DNA of 64,000 nt from Mycobacterium attenuatum. Its GTDB lineage: Bacteria; Actinomycetota; Actinomycetes; Mycobacteriales; Mycobacteriaceae. The stretch is taken from positions 1 through 64,000 of the forward strand of contig NZ_UPHT01000131.1 of NCBI RefSeq assembly GCF_900566085.1, in the 5' to 3' direction. This document shows positions 35,371 through 53,260 of the stretch, piece by piece. The stretch's first letter is position 1; each line of letters starts with the position of its first letter. A program made the translations under genes and the position numbers. The notes beneath the pieces are model-generated. The model was not told the DNA's origin. It saw only the letters and a list, made by a program, of their open reading frames with translations, and did not search any database.

Positions 35371-36754
35371 TCAGCACCCGAGCCCCGTCGACCCCGATCC
35401 GATTGTCATCGTCGGCATGGCGATCGAGACGCCCGGCGGCGTCGACACCGCGGCGGGCTACTGGGACTTTCTGTCGCAGCGACGCGAAGGGTTGTGCCCG
35501 CTGCCCACCGACCGGGGCTGGCCGGTTCGCGACCTGTTGACCGGGTCCTGCCGTGAGGGCTTCAAGCGGATCCACAATTGCGGTGGGTTCCTGACCGGCG
35601 CCGCGACGTTCGACCCGGCGTTCTTCGGCATTTCGTTGCGCGAGGCCATCTCGATGGACCCGCAGCAGCGGGTCGCCCTGCGAGTCGCCTGGCGCGCCTT
35701 GGAAGACTGCGGCATCAATCCCGACGATCTGGCCGGACACGACGTCGGCTGCTACGTCGGCGCCTACCTCAGTGGCTACGGACCCGACATGGCGGAGTTC
35801 TCGGGCCACAGCGGGCGCCTGCTCACCGGGACCGCCTCCGGCGTGATCTCCGGCCGGATCTCCTACCTGTTGGGATTGGCCGGCCCCGCGCTGACCATCG
35901 ACTCCTCCTGCTCGTCTGCGCTGGCCGCGTTTCATGTCGCGGTACAGGCATTGCGGGGCGGCGATTGCGACATGGCGCTGGCCGGCGGGGTCACCGTGAT
36001 GGGCTCTCCCGGCTTCTTCGTCGAATTCTCCAAGCAGCACGCCCTGTCCGACGACGGCCACTGCCGCCCCTACAGCGCACGGGCCAGTGGAACCGTCTGG
36101 GCCGAGGGCGCGGCAATGTTTGTGCTGCAACGCAAATCGGTTGCGCTGCGCAATGGCCGGCGGGTCCTGGCCGAAGTCCGCGCCAGCGCTCTCAACCAGG
36201 ACGGCCGCAGCGCCGGGCTCGCCGCCCCCTCCAGCGCGGCGCAGAGCCGTCTGTTCCGGCGGGCCATGACCCAGGCAGGGTTGCGGCCCGAAGAGATCGG
36301 CATGATCGAGGGACACGGCACCGGCACCCGGCTGGGTGACCGCACTGAACTGCAGGCGCTGGCCGAAACCTACGGCAACGCCGAACCCGGCCGCGGCGCA
36401 CTGCTGGGGTCGGTGAAGTCCAACTTCGGCCACGCGCAAGCCGCGGGCGGCGGGCTCGGGTTGGCCAAGGTGCTGGTCGCCGCCGAGCATGGCGCCGTCC
36501 CGCCTACCCTGCACGCCGACCAGGTGAGCCGCGAAATTGATTGGGACAGTCAGGGTTTGCGTCTAGCGCAGGAACTGACCCCGTGGCCCGCCGTGGCCGG
36601 GCAACGGATCGGCGCCGTCTCCGCCTTCGGCATCAGCGGCACCAACGCCCATCTCATCGTCTCGATGACCTCGACCGCCTCGACCACCTCGGTGACCTCG
36701 ACCGCCTCGACCACCTCGGTGACCTCGACCGCCTCGACCACAGAGGCCGCATGA
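35363..36754 (+). CDS. mbtC: Beta-ketoacyl synthase MbtC
   Basis: Stand-alone ketosynthase that elongates an acyl chain in the PKS step of mycobactin-type assembly; works with MbtD. Strong match to M. tuberculosis MbtC (IVIVGMAIETPGGVDTAAGY; SREIDWDSQGLRLAQELTPW). Catalytic Cys 183 in TIDSSCSSALAAF, His 318 in EGHGTGTRLGD and His 357 in KSNFGHAQAAGG. The ATG at 35363 (MSDQHP) matches the family; another ATG lies six codons upstream. The C-terminus carries an extra Ser/Thr-rich tail coded by a 27-bp tandem repeat. Its stop overlaps the mbtD start (ATGATGG). Confidence 0.93.
   Translation: MSDQHPSPVDPDPIVIVGMAIETPGGVDTAAGYWDFLSQRREGLCPLPTDRGWPVRDLLTGSCREGFKRIHNCGGFLTGAATFDPAFFGISLREAISMDPQQRVALRVAWRALEDCGINPDDLAGHDVGCYVGAYLSGYGPDMAEFSGHSGRLLTGTASGVISGRISYLLGLAGPALTIDSSCSSALAAFHVAVQALRGGDCDMALAGGVTVMGSPGFFVEFSKQHALSDDGHCRPYSARASGTVWAEGAAMFVLQRKSVALRNGRRVLAEVRASALNQDGRSAGLAAPSSAAQSRLFRRAMTQAGLRPEEIGMIEGHGTGTRLGDRTELQALAETYGNAEPGRGALLGSVKSNFGHAQAAGGGLGLAKVLVAAEHGAVPPTLHADQVSREIDWDSQGLRLAQELTPWPAVAGQRIGAVSAFGISGTNAHLIVSMTSTASTTSVTSTASTTSVTSTASTTEAA
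36667..36742 (+). repeat. 27-bp coding tandem repeat at the 3' end of mbtC
   Basis: Units GACCTCGACCGCCTCGACCA-CCTCGGT start at 36667, 36694 and 36721 (2.8 copies, nearly identical). They encode repeats of the nine residues STASTTSVT just before the stop. In-frame unit length means copy number can vary without breaking the gene. Confidence 0.9.
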
Positions 36755-39700
36755 TGGCGACGCACCGACTTCCCGATGACCGGGTGCCGATACTGCTCAG
36801 CGCACACGAAGCAGAGCTGATCGGTCAGGACGCCGCCGCCATCCTGAACTACCTCGCCCGCCTCGGGGCCGAGGCGGCTGACGTAACCCCGGCGGTGGCG
36901 GCCACGCTGCTGCGCACCCGGCGCGTGCGCCGCCACCGCGCGGTCGTGCGAGCCGCCGATCGCGGGGAACTCGAAGCCGGATTGCGCGCATTGGCGGTCG
37001 GGGACCGGCATCCGCTGATTGCCCGGTCCTCGGAAAACGCAAAAACCCGAACCGCCTTCGTGTTCCCGGGCCAGGGCAATCAGTGGCCCGCGATGGGAGC
37101 CGAAGCGTACCAGCGGCTTCCGGCATACCGGGCGGAGGCGGATCGATGCGCGGAAGCGTTCGCTGCCGCGGGTTTGCCCTCGCCGTTGTCCTACCTGCTG
37201 GCCGGGTCTTCAGCTAGCTCTTCAGCAAACTCCGACGAGGGCTGGTCGCAGATCGACATCCAGGGAGCACAATTCACCCACGCCGCGAGTCTGGCACAGC
37301 TATGGCGGTCCTGCGGGGTGCTGCCCGACCTCACTGTCGGGCACAGTCTGGGCGAGGCGGCGGCGGCCTACGTAGCCGGCACCATCACGCTGGCCGCCGC
37401 GGTGGCCGTCGTGGCCGCCCGGGCCACCGTGGTCGGCCGGCTCTCGGGTCGCTATGGCATGGCGGTGCTGAGTATGGGCGCCGACCAGGCCGCGCGGATG
37501 ATCGCCGAAGCGCCCGGCTGGCTGGAAGTTTCGGCGGTCAATTCGCCATCGTCGACGGTGGTTTCCGGGGACGGCGACGCGGTGGCCGCCATCGTGAGGC
37601 TGGCCGAAAAGGATGGCATTTTCGCCCGCGAACTGACTGTTGACTATCCGGGGCACACCAGCAAGCTGGAATCGCTGCGCGAAACATTGAGCGACCTGTT
37701 GCCCGCATCGGAGTTCCTGGACGCCCCAGTGGAATTCGTCAGCTCGGCGCGCAGCGACGTCGTCACCCCGGATACCGACTTCACCGGCTACTGGTATCAA
37801 AACCTGCGCAACACGGTCCGATTCGATCGGGCGGTGGCGACGGCGGTGCAACGCGGCGCGGGCACGTTCGTGGAGATGTCGGCGCATCCGTCGCTGCTCT
37901 ACGCACTCGCCGAATTGGCCGAAGACGGCCTCAGCGTGGGGTCTGGGCGCCGTGACGAGCCTGTCGTGGAGCACCTGTCCGCCAATATCGCCGCTGCCGC
38001 GGTGGCAAATCCCGGTTACCGGTGGTCCGACGTCGCGGGGGTAGGCGACCAGTCGCCGTTACGCGGTTTCCCCGCCGCGCCGATGCGCGCCATACATCTG
38101 TGGGCCACACCCGAGCCGTTGCCGCCGGCACCGGGCACGTCGCTGGTGGTCGCCTATGAGCGCTGGGAGCGGTCGCAGCCGCACCAACAGCGCCAAGACA
38201 GCCTGGCCGACCGGGCGCCCACCGTCGCAATCGTGACGCCCGACGCGGATGGCCTAGACGTGTTGACCCGCCGGTTGACCGAGGCGGTCGCGGCACATCA
38301 GGAATGTGAGCTGACCGGCCCCGAAGAGGCAGAGGTCGCCGTGCTTGTCGCACCGGCTCTGATGCATCCGGACCCGACCGCCGCGACCGACCAGATCCGT
38401 GGCAGCACCGGGCAACTCGACTATCGCCGCGCGATTGGTCCGCGCTGCCGGCGCGTCTGGCTGGTCACCGTGTGCGGTGAGCAGCTGGACGCGAGCGCCC
38501 CGGCGGCCTTGCCCGCGCAGTCGGCGCTGGCCGCCCTGCACCGCAGCGTCGGTTTCGAGTTCCCCGACCAGACATTCGCCCATCTCGACGTCCCCAGCCG
38601 CGACATCGACGAGGCCGCCGCCCATCGATGCGTCGATGTGCTGCTGGGCGATCACAGCGAAGTCGCGTTGCGCATTGACGACTCCGGCACCGGCAAGCTC
38701 GGTTGCTTCGTCCGGACGCTATGCGAATCCGCCGCAGCCGCGCCCCAAGGCGTCGACGCCGCGGCGCTGGACCATGTGGTGATCACCGGCGGCAACGGCA
38801 CCATCGGCCTGCGCTACGCCCGGTACTGCATCGAACACGGCGCCCGACGGGTCACTCTGTTGAGTCGCAACGGCGTCGGTAAGGCCGAGCTGGATCGGCT
38901 GGCTGAGGGCTATCCGGCGCAGGTGCACGCACCGGCTTGCGACATCACCGACGCCGATGCGTTGTCGGCGGTTGCGGTCGACTACGCCGGCGACGGCGCG
39001 TCGCTGTTAGTCCACGCCGCGGGAGCGGCCCGGTTTGCGCCGCATGACCAACTCGGCGACCAGGAGTTGGCAGATGTGTTCTCCGCCAAGGTAACCGGGC
39101 TGGCCCGAATGACCGATGTCTGGCCGCTGCGTCGGGATGGGCGGATCCTGTTGTGTTCCTCGGTATCCGGAGTATGGGGCGGCTACGGGCACGGCGCGTA
39201 TGCAGCGTCCAACCGGTTGCTCGACGCCGTGGCCGCGCAGTTGCGGAGCGACGGCCTGGACTGCGTGTCGGTGCGGTGGGGCCTGTGGCAGGGCACCACG
39301 ATCGCCGGCGTCGACGAGGTCGCCCGCATCGAACGTTCCGGGCTGATCGCCATGGACCCCGATGTGGCGATCGCGGCCAGCCTCGGCCGCCACCAGGGTG
39401 ACCCGCTGATTCTGGCCGCGGACTTCGACCGGCTTCGCGTATTCTTCGAAAGTCAGGGCGCCGCAATGCCGTTCACGACGGCAGCCACCGAACGCGACAG
39501 CGATTCGGCGGCACCAGGCGAGAGCCCGGAGCAGCGACCGATCAGCGAGCTGGTGCGCGCCGAGATCGCCTCGGCATTCAGCCTCGACGGTCCGGCGTCG
39601 GTGGACCTGAACGCGGCGCTGGTCGACCTGGGCGCGGACTCGATGCTGGCGCTCGACCTGCGTGACCGGCTGCGCCGATGGACCGGTCAATCAGTGCCCG

Positions 39701-39862
39701 CGGCCCGCCTGCTCGGCGGTATCACCGGCGCCGAACTGATCGAGATCCTGCAGTCGGCCCCCCGTGCGGACGGATCGGCCGGCCCGGCGCCAGCTGCGCA
39801 GCCCGACTCCACCGCGGATCCCGAAAGACCAGACCAAAGACGAGAAAGGTTGAAATCCTCGC

Positions 39863-39870
<8 letters not shown>
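36751..39870 (+). CDS. mbtD: Polyketide synthase MbtD (AT-KR-ACP)
   Basis: 1,039-residue modular PKS partner of MbtC. Acyltransferase about residues 100-400: FVFPGQGNQWPAMG, active Ser in GHSLGEAAAAY (about 197), and VDYPGHTSKLE at the position that reads HAFH in malonyl and YASH in methylmalonyl ATs, so specificity is unclear. Ketoreductase about 675-855: VITGGNGTIGLRYARY, catalytic Ser in LLCSSVSGVW and Tyr in HGAYAASNRLL. ACP about 950-1010 with phosphopantetheine Ser in LGADSMLALDL. No DH or ER, so it would deliver a beta-hydroxyacyl unit, as in mycobactin. ATG 36751 overlaps the mbtC stop; an upstream in-frame stretch lies within mbtC. It ends 8 bases inside mbtE. Confidence 0.92.
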
Positions 39871-46416
<6,546 letters not shown>

Positions 46417-46420
<4 letters not shown>

Positions 46421-49400
46421 CCGCTACCGAAACCGGCGCGCCGTCGGGAATCGACGATGTGATGGCGCTGAGCCCTTTGCAGGAAGGGCTGTATTCGCTG
46501 ACGGTGCTTTCCGGGATGGCCGATGCCCCCGACGGTGACGGGCCGGTCGACGACCCATACCTGGTCGGGATTGCCGCCGATATTGCCGGTCCGCTTGACG
46601 TCGAGCTGCTGCGAGGTTGCGCGGCAAAGATGTTGAGGCGCCACCCGAACCTGCGGGCCAGCTTTGTCAGCCGCGACATCCCCAGGCCCGTGCAGATCGT
46701 GCCGTCGCGGGTCGAGCTGCCGTGGCGCCAGGTTGCCGCCGAGCCCGCGGACATCGAGAAGCTGGCGGCCGCGGAACGGTCGCGGCCGTTCGATTTCGAG
46801 CGCACCCCTGCGATGCGTTTTCTGCTCATCGAATTGCCGGACGAGCACTGGCATTTGGTGCTCACCGCGCATCACATTGTGATCGACGGATGGTCGTTGC
46901 CGGTGTTCGCAGCCGAGATGATCGCGCTGTACGGCGCGGGCGGCGACCTGGACGCCCTGCCCGTTACGCCGCGGCCGTACCGCGACTACATCGGGTGGCT
47001 GGCCGAGCGGGATCGCGCTGCCAGCGAGCAGGTGTGGCGCGAGCACCTGGCCGGGCTGCCCGGGCCAACGCTTCTAACGGGCGCGATGGCCAACGAAGCG
47101 CCGCGGACCGGATTGCCGCGACGCACCGAATTGCGAACCGACCGTCGGGCCACCGCGCGGCTAAGCGATGGTGCCCGCTCCCGCGGAATCACCGTCAACA
47201 CCTTGATGCAGATGGCCTGGGCGCTGGTGTTGTCCCGGCTGACCGACCGCGACGATGTGGTGTTCGGCGTCACGGTGTCGGGCCGGCCCGCCGAATTGTC
47301 CGGTGTCGAAACCATGATCGGGTTGTTCATCAACACCGTGCCGTTGCGGGTGCGGCTCGACGCGGACGCCAGTGTCGGTGCGCAATGCGGTGCACTGCAA
47401 CGGACCGCGGCCGCGCTGCGGGACCACAGTTACCTCAGCCACGCCCAATTGCGGGCGATTGGCGGTGTCGGCGAGATGTTCGACACCCTGCTGGTCTATG
47501 AGAACTTCCCCACCGCAGGACTGGCCGAAAACGGTGAATTGACGTCCGGCGGTGTGTCATTCCATCCGGCCGGGCTGGAGAGCGTGACGCATTTCCCGGT
47601 CGCGCTGGCCGCGCATCTCGACGACGGGGAGCTGGTCATGTTTGTCGAAGTGCTCGACGGCGCGCTGGGCGCAACCACCGGTGAGATGCTCGGCCGGCGC
47701 GTGCTGGCCACCGCCGAGCGGCTGCTTTCGAGCTGGGATCAGCCGCTGCGAGAGGTGAGCGTGCTGTTCGGCGAAGAGACCCAACCACTTCGCGCCGCGA
47801 GCGCGGCCCGAGACCGCCGAGCGGCCGGCTTTCACACCCGCTTCGCCGCGGTCGTGCAAGCCGGCCCCGAGCAAGAGGCGCTGAGTTGGGCCGGTGGCTC
47901 CATGTCCTACGGCGAGCTGGACGCGGCGGCCGACCGGCTGGGCGCGGTGCTGACCGCTCGCGGGATCAAGCCGGAAAATCCGGTGGCAGTGCGGCTTTCC
48001 CGCGGCCCGCAGTACGTCATCGCGTTGCTCGCGGTGCTCAAGGCCGGCGCCGTGTGCGTGCCGCTGGAACCGACGATGCCAGCGGAACGGGTCGAGTCGA
48101 TCCTGCGCCAGACCGCAGCGACCGTGGTCGTCGACGAGGATATGGTTTCGCCGGCCGACGCGGAGACGCCCGAAGAGGCCGGCTCGGAGGTTGCAGATTT
48201 TCGTCCCGTCGACGTGGATCCACGGCAAGCCGCCTACGTTGTCTTCACCTCCGGGACCACCGGAGAACCCAAGGGAGTCATCGGAACCCACGCCGCACTG
48301 GGCGCCTATGCCGACGACCACATCGACACCGTGCTGCGGCCGGCTGCTGCCCGGCTGGGGCGCCGGCTGAGGATAGCGCACGCCTGGTCGTTCGCGTTCG
48401 ACGCAGCCTGGCAGCCGCTGGTCGCCTTGCTCGACGGTCATGCCGTGCATGTCGTCGACGAACGCACCCAGCGCGACGCCGAGGCGCTGGTGCGCAGCAT
48501 CGCCGAATGCCGCATCGACATGATCGACACCACCCCGTCGATGTTCGCCCAGTTGCGCGCCTTCGGCTTGCTCACAGATGTGGCGTTGACGGTGCTCGCG
48601 CTCGGCGGCGAAGCGGTCGCCCCGCCGACCTGGAACATGATCCGCGATGCATGTACGCACAGCGGGATGGCGGCCTATAACTGCTACGGCCCCACCGAGA
48701 CCACCGTCGAGGCCGTAACCGCGACCGTTGCCGAACACGCGCAACCGTCGATCGGGCGCCCGACCCAGCAGAGTCGCGCCTATGTGCTGGACTCCGCGCT
48801 GCGCCCGGTGCCTTACGGCGCGACCGGTGAATTATATGTGGCGGGAACGCAATTAGCGCGCGGCTATCTCGGGCGTCCCGGTGAGACGTCGATTCGATTC
48901 ATCGCCGACCCCTTCGTGGCCGGAGAGCGGATGTATCGCACCGGCGACGTGGTGCGCCGCCAGCCCGACGACACGCTGCACTATCTGGGCCGCGCCGACG
49001 AGCAAGTGAAAATCCGCGGCTACCGCGTAGAACCCGGCGAGATTGCCGCGGTGCTACAGGCGCACCCGGCGGTCCGTCATGCCCATGTCGTGGTCCGCGA
49101 ACATCGGGGCGGACCTCGGCTGACCGCCTGCGCCGCTACCGCTAACGGCTCCGACCCCAGCGAAGCCGAGTTGCGGGCCGTGCTCGGTGAACGGTTGCCG
49201 CGCTACATGGTCCCGCAACGCATCATCGTCGTCGACGAGATCCCGCTGACGGCCAACGGCAAGCTGGACGAGGCCGCGCTGCCCGACGTCGATGCCGACA
49301 CCACCACGACGTCCACTCCCGAAACGCCCACCGAATCGGCACTGGCCGGACTGCTCACCGAGCTGCTGCAGACCCCACACGCCGACGTGACCGCCGATTT

Positions 49401-50853
49401 CCTGCAACTGGGACTGGACAGCATCGTAGCGCTGTCGGTGGTCCAGGCGGCGCGACGCCGGGGTATCCCGCTACGCGCCCGGCTCATCCTGGAGTGCAAC
49501 AACATTCGTGAACTCGCCGCAGCGATCGACGCCGAGACTACCGGCGCGGCGCGCGAAGCCGACGACGACACCACGCCGATTCCGTTGTTGCCCAATGCGA
49601 TTTGGGTCTACGAATATGGTGAGCCCAGGAGGATGGGGCAGGTCGAAGCCATCAGGTTGCCCGAGGGCATCACGGCCGAACAGCTGCAGACGGCGCTGAC
49701 CACCATCGTCGACAGCCACGAAGTGCTGCGTACCCGCCTGGACCGCACCAGCATGACACTGATCCCCACGCCGGCCGGTGACTTCTTCACCGAGGCTGCG
49801 GTGTCGGGCGAGCTGGCGGCAGCGGTCACCGAACATGCCGTACAGGCGCTGGAAAGCCTTGATCCCGAACGTGGTTCGCTGCTGGCCGCCAGGTGGCTGC
49901 GGTTGCCGGACGGAGCGAGCGTGCTGGTGTTGGCCGCGCATGTGCTGGCGATGGACCCGGCCTCCTGGCGGGTGGTGCTCGGTGAACTCGACGCGGCCCT
50001 GCACGCGCTGGCCGGTGGCCAGTCGCCCGCACCTGTTCCCGAGCACACCAGTTACCGGCAGTGGGCGCAGGCACTCATGCGACGCGCCGAAACCCTTGAC
50101 AAAACGGACTTTTGGCTTGCCCAACTTGCCGGTGACGATCCGGACCTGGGAGCCCGACGAGTCCGCGCGGACCGTGACCGGACCGGCGAGCTGCTGGTAC
50201 GAGCCGCAGTCAGCGACGCCGACGTCACGGGCCGGTTGGTGGGCTCGGGATTGCCGATCTTCGACCTGCTGGTCGCCGCGGCGGCGCGGACAGTGACCCG
50301 GTGGCGGCAGCGCCGCGGTCAGCCGACGCCGCCGCCACTGCTGGCCCTTGAAACTCACGGCCGTGCCGACTCCGTGGTGGACGACGACACTAAAGGCGCC
50401 AGCGACACCACCGACACCGTAGGTCTGCTCAGCGCGATCTATCCGTTACGAGTGCCTTTCGCCGAACCGCATCGGGTGCGCGAGCAATTGGCGGCGATTC
50501 CGGGCGCCGGAATCGATTACGGATTGCTGCGCTACCTGCGCAGCGACACCGCAGCCCAGCTCAACAGCCTTCCGGGCCCACAGCTGCTGCTGAACTACCT
50601 GGGCCGCACCGACATCGGTGACTCCAGCGCCAGCGTGCGCCTGGACCGCGAGCTGCTGGCCGGGCTCCCGCCGCTGCCCGAGCCGGACCTGGCGGTGCGT
50701 CACGAACTGGTCATTCTGGCTACACTGCTGGGCTCCGGTGATCAGCAGATCCTGCTGACTCAGTGGCGCGCCCTGCCCGATGTCCTCAGCGACCCGGATC
50801 TGAGTGCGTTGCAAGCCCTTTGGAATGAATCTCTCAAGGAGATCGTGACATGA
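46417..50853 (+). CDS. mbtF: Terminal NRPS MbtF (C-A-PCP-terminal E/C-like domain)
   Basis: 1,478 residues, about the length of M. tuberculosis MbtF and alike from the start (IDDVMALSPLQEGLYS). C domain about 10-450 with AHHIVIDGWSLP; A about 485-955 with VFTSGTTGEPKG, FDAAWQPL, NCYGPTETTVEA and A10 LTANGKLDEAAL; PCP Ser in LGLDSIVALS (about 998). The last about 420 residues have epimerase-type motifs (ALETHGRADS, LLLNYLGRTD) and AAHVLAMDPASW where HHxxxDG is expected. Pocket residues by hand alignment are D-A-Q-D-A-G-C-V-E, with acids that could hold a basic side chain. In mycobactin this enzyme adds and cyclises the second hydroxylysine. Confidence 0.9.
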
Positions 50854-52136
50854 CTACGTTAGCAGTCCTCGGTGCGGGGGCCAAGGCGGTGGCAGTCGCA
50901 GCCAAGGCATCGGTGCTGCGCGAAATGGGTATCGATACGCCCGAGGTCGTCGCTGTGGAACGCACCGCCGTCGCCGCCAACTGGCAGGCCAGCGGCGGCT
51001 GGACCGACGGTGCTCAAAGCCTGGGCACCAGCCCGGAAAAAGACGTCGGCTTCCCGTACCGCTCGTCGCTGGTGCCGCGCCGCAACGCCGAGCTTGACGA
51101 GCGGATGACGTGCTACAGCTGGCAGGCGTATCTGATCGCCACCGGGCAGTTCGCCCAATGGATCGACCGCGGCCGCCCGGCACCGACGCACGGCCGGTGG
51201 GGTCAGTATCTGCGCTGGGTCGCCGAGCGAATCGACATGTCAGTGGTCTACGGCGAGGTCGACCGAATCGCCCTCGACGGCCGGCGCTGGGCCTTGCATA
51301 CCCCTGAGCACAGCGTGCACGCTGAGGGGTTGATGATCACCGGTCCCGGCCAAGCCGAACGGACCCTGCTGCCGGGCAATCCGCGGGTATTCTCCATCGC
51401 GCAGTTCTGGCACCGCGCCGCCCAGCACGACCGAATCAGCGCCGAACGGGTCGCGATGATCGGCGGCGGAGAGACGGCCGCGGCCATGCTTCACGAATTG
51501 TTCCGGCACCCGATTTCGACGATCACCGTGATCTCACCGCAGGTCACGCTGTTCACCCGGGGGGAAGGCTTCTTCGAGAACTCGCTGTTTTCCGACCCGT
51601 CCGACTGGGCCGCCCTGACGCTGCCGGAACGACGCGATGCGATCGCGCGCACCGACCGCGGCGTGTTCTCGTCGAGCGTGCAGGATGCGTTGATGGCCGA
51701 CGACCGCATCCGGCACCTGCGCGGCCGGGTTGCGCACGCGGTCGATCGCGACCAGCAGATCCGGCTCACCTTGAGCACCGACCGGGGCGCCGAGAACTTC
51801 GAAACCGTCCACGGTTTCGACCTGGTCATCGACGGCTCGGGTGTCGACCCGCTGTGGTTCACCACGCTGCTGAGCCAGGATGCGCTCGACCTGCTCGAGC
51901 TCGGGCTGGGCGGGCCACTGAGTAGTCAGCGCTTGCAGGAGTCGATCGGCTACGACCTCGCAATCAACAGCGTCGTCCCGAAGCTGTTCCTGCCTGGCCT
52001 GGCCGGGCTCAACCAAGGACCAGGATTTCCCAATCTGAGCTGTCTGGGCCTGCTTTCCGACCGGGTGCTGGGAGCCGAGCTATCCGACACCGACCCTTCG
52101 ACGAGGAGAAACGATGAGCACCAATCCCTTCGATGA
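50850..52136 (+). CDS. mbtG: L-lysine N6-monooxygenase MbtG
   Basis: Flavin- and NADPH-dependent hydroxylase that makes the N6-hydroxylysine of hydroxamate siderophores. It is 428 residues and nearly identical in layout to M. tuberculosis MbtG: N-terminal dinucleotide site VLGAGAKAVAVAAK, ANWQASGGWTDGAQSLGTSP, NADPH site IGGGETAAAMLHELF (about 205), VISPQVTLFTRGEGFFENSL, and C-terminal GPGFPNLSCLGLLSDRVLG. Its ATG overlaps the mbtF stop. Its presence is the strongest sign that the locus makes a hydroxamate metal chelator. Confidence 0.95.
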   Translation: MTTLAVLGAGAKAVAVAAKASVLREMGIDTPEVVAVERTAVAANWQASGGWTDGAQSLGTSPEKDVGFPYRSSLVPRRNAELDERMTCYSWQAYLIATGQFAQWIDRGRPAPTHGRWGQYLRWVAERIDMSVVYGEVDRIALDGRRWALHTPEHSVHAEGLMITGPGQAERTLLPGNPRVFSIAQFWHRAAQHDRISAERVAMIGGGETAAAMLHELFRHPISTITVISPQVTLFTRGEGFFENSLFSDPSDWAALTLPERRDAIARTDRGVFSSSVQDALMADDRIRHLRGRVAHAVDRDQQIRLTLSTDRGAENFETVHGFDLVIDGSGVDPLWFTTLLSQDALDLLELGLGGPLSSQRLQESIGYDLAINSVVPKLFLPGLAGLNQGPGFPNLSCLGLLSDRVLGAELSDTDPSTRRNDEHQSLR

Positions 52137-52338
52137 CGAGACCGGCACCTTCGTCGTGCTGGTCAACGACGAAGAGCAGCACAGCCTGTGGCCCAGCTTC
52201 GCCGAGATCCCGGCCGGCTGGCACAAGGTGTACGGCGAAGCCAGCCGAGCCGATTGCCTGCAATACGTCGAGGAAAACTGGAACGACATACGGCCCAAGA
52301 CCCTTCGCGAGTCAGCGAATTCGCGCCAGTCCCGTTAG
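52114..52338 (+). CDS. mbtH: MbtH-like NRPS activator
   Basis: A 74-residue MbtH-family protein that binds and activates adenylation domains. The invariant residues are present: NPFDDETGTFVVLVN, NDEEQHSLWPSFAEIPAGW and the C-terminal YVEENWNDIRPKTLR. It starts within the last codons of mbtG (23-base overlap), preceded by GAGGAGAAACG. It is expected to serve the A domains of MbtE and MbtF. Confidence 0.95.
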   Translation: MSTNPFDDETGTFVVLVNDEEQHSLWPSFAEIPAGWHKVYGEASRADCLQYVEENWNDIRPKTLRESANSRQSR

Positions 52339-52415
52339 CCAGGCCGGCCTGGCCACGTCGTGACTTCGCCGCCCCGGTCTCGACACCTACCACGACAACC
52401 GAAGCCCGAGATGAC

Positions 52416-53045
52416 ATGAGTAAACCCGACGTGATCCTGCCGCGGGAACTGACCGACCTGCCCGACGAGGTCCGCAGCATCCCGCCGCCACCCGCCAATC
52501 CCCAAGTGCCCGAACCATATGCATTCCGGGTCGCCGATCCTGACTCCGACGCCGACATGATCGCCGAATGGATGCGCCGGCCGCACCTGGCCGAAGCATG
52601 GGAGTACGTGTGGCCGGTCTCGCGGTGGCGGCGCTACCTGCGCGCCCAGCTCGACGGCAGCTACTCGCGACCGCTGATCGGCAGTATCTCGGGAGAAGAC
52701 CACGCCTACATCGAAATGTATTGGGCTGTTAAGGATTCCATCGCAACCCGGTACGAGTGCGCGCCCTATGATCTGGGGATCCACGCCGGCATGGCCGACC
52801 CGGAAATCACGAACAAGGGAATCGCCCAATTCGTGTTGCCGCACTTAGTGGCCAGTTCGCTAAACGCCGAACCACGTTGTCGACGAGTCATGTTCGACCC
52901 GGACTATCGAAACAAGATGGCGCGCAGGTTTTGTGAAAGCGCGGGCTGTGTATTTCTCGGCGAGCACGACATGGCGAATCGCCGGATGGCGCTCTATGCG
53001 TTGCCGCGAACACCCGACGACATTCCCCGGGCCTGTGAGAGCTGA
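52416..53045 (+). CDS. mbtK: Lysine N-acyltransferase MbtK (GNAT fold)
   Basis: A 209-residue IucB/RhbD-type GNAT protein that acylates the N6-hydroxylysine side chain, giving the lipid tail of mycobactins. Matches M. tuberculosis MbtK (Rv1347c): EWMRRPHLAEAWEYVWPVSR, PLIGSISGEDHAYIEMYWA, PYDLGIHAGMADPE, RVMFDPDYRNKMARRFCESA and FLGEHDMANRRMALYAL. ATG 52416 (MSKPDVI) is five bases after an out-of-frame ATG and 78 bases after mbtH. In M. tuberculosis this gene is at a separate locus (mbt-2) with mbtL, mbtM and mbtN; here it ends the mbtC-H operon. Confidence 0.92.
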   Translation: MSKPDVILPRELTDLPDEVRSIPPPPANPQVPEPYAFRVADPDSDADMIAEWMRRPHLAEAWEYVWPVSRWRRYLRAQLDGSYSRPLIGSISGEDHAYIEMYWAVKDSIATRYECAPYDLGIHAGMADPEITNKGIAQFVLPHLVASSLNAEPRCRRVMFDPDYRNKMARRFCESAGCVFLGEHDMANRRMALYALPRTPDDIPRACES

Positions 53046-53260
53046 TCGCCGATTCGCATGTCATGGCAGGTGCGCGGAGAAGTATGGCGGATGAATCGTG
53101 TGCCGCTCCGGATTGGCAGTCGTGCGGCCGGATCGACTGGCACGTCGCCGGATCGAGTGTCGCGCCCCGCCCCCGGGGTCGACTGACACGTCGCCAGATC
53201 GATTGTGCAGTGACGGCTTTGAGCGTGCTTGTGGGGCGGGAATGTCGCGCGAGGCCCGCC

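Noticed and set aside
36541..36750. Extending mbtD upstream in frame
   Set aside because: This stretch lies inside mbtC; ATG 36751 matches the MbtD start and overlaps the mbtC stop in the usual way.
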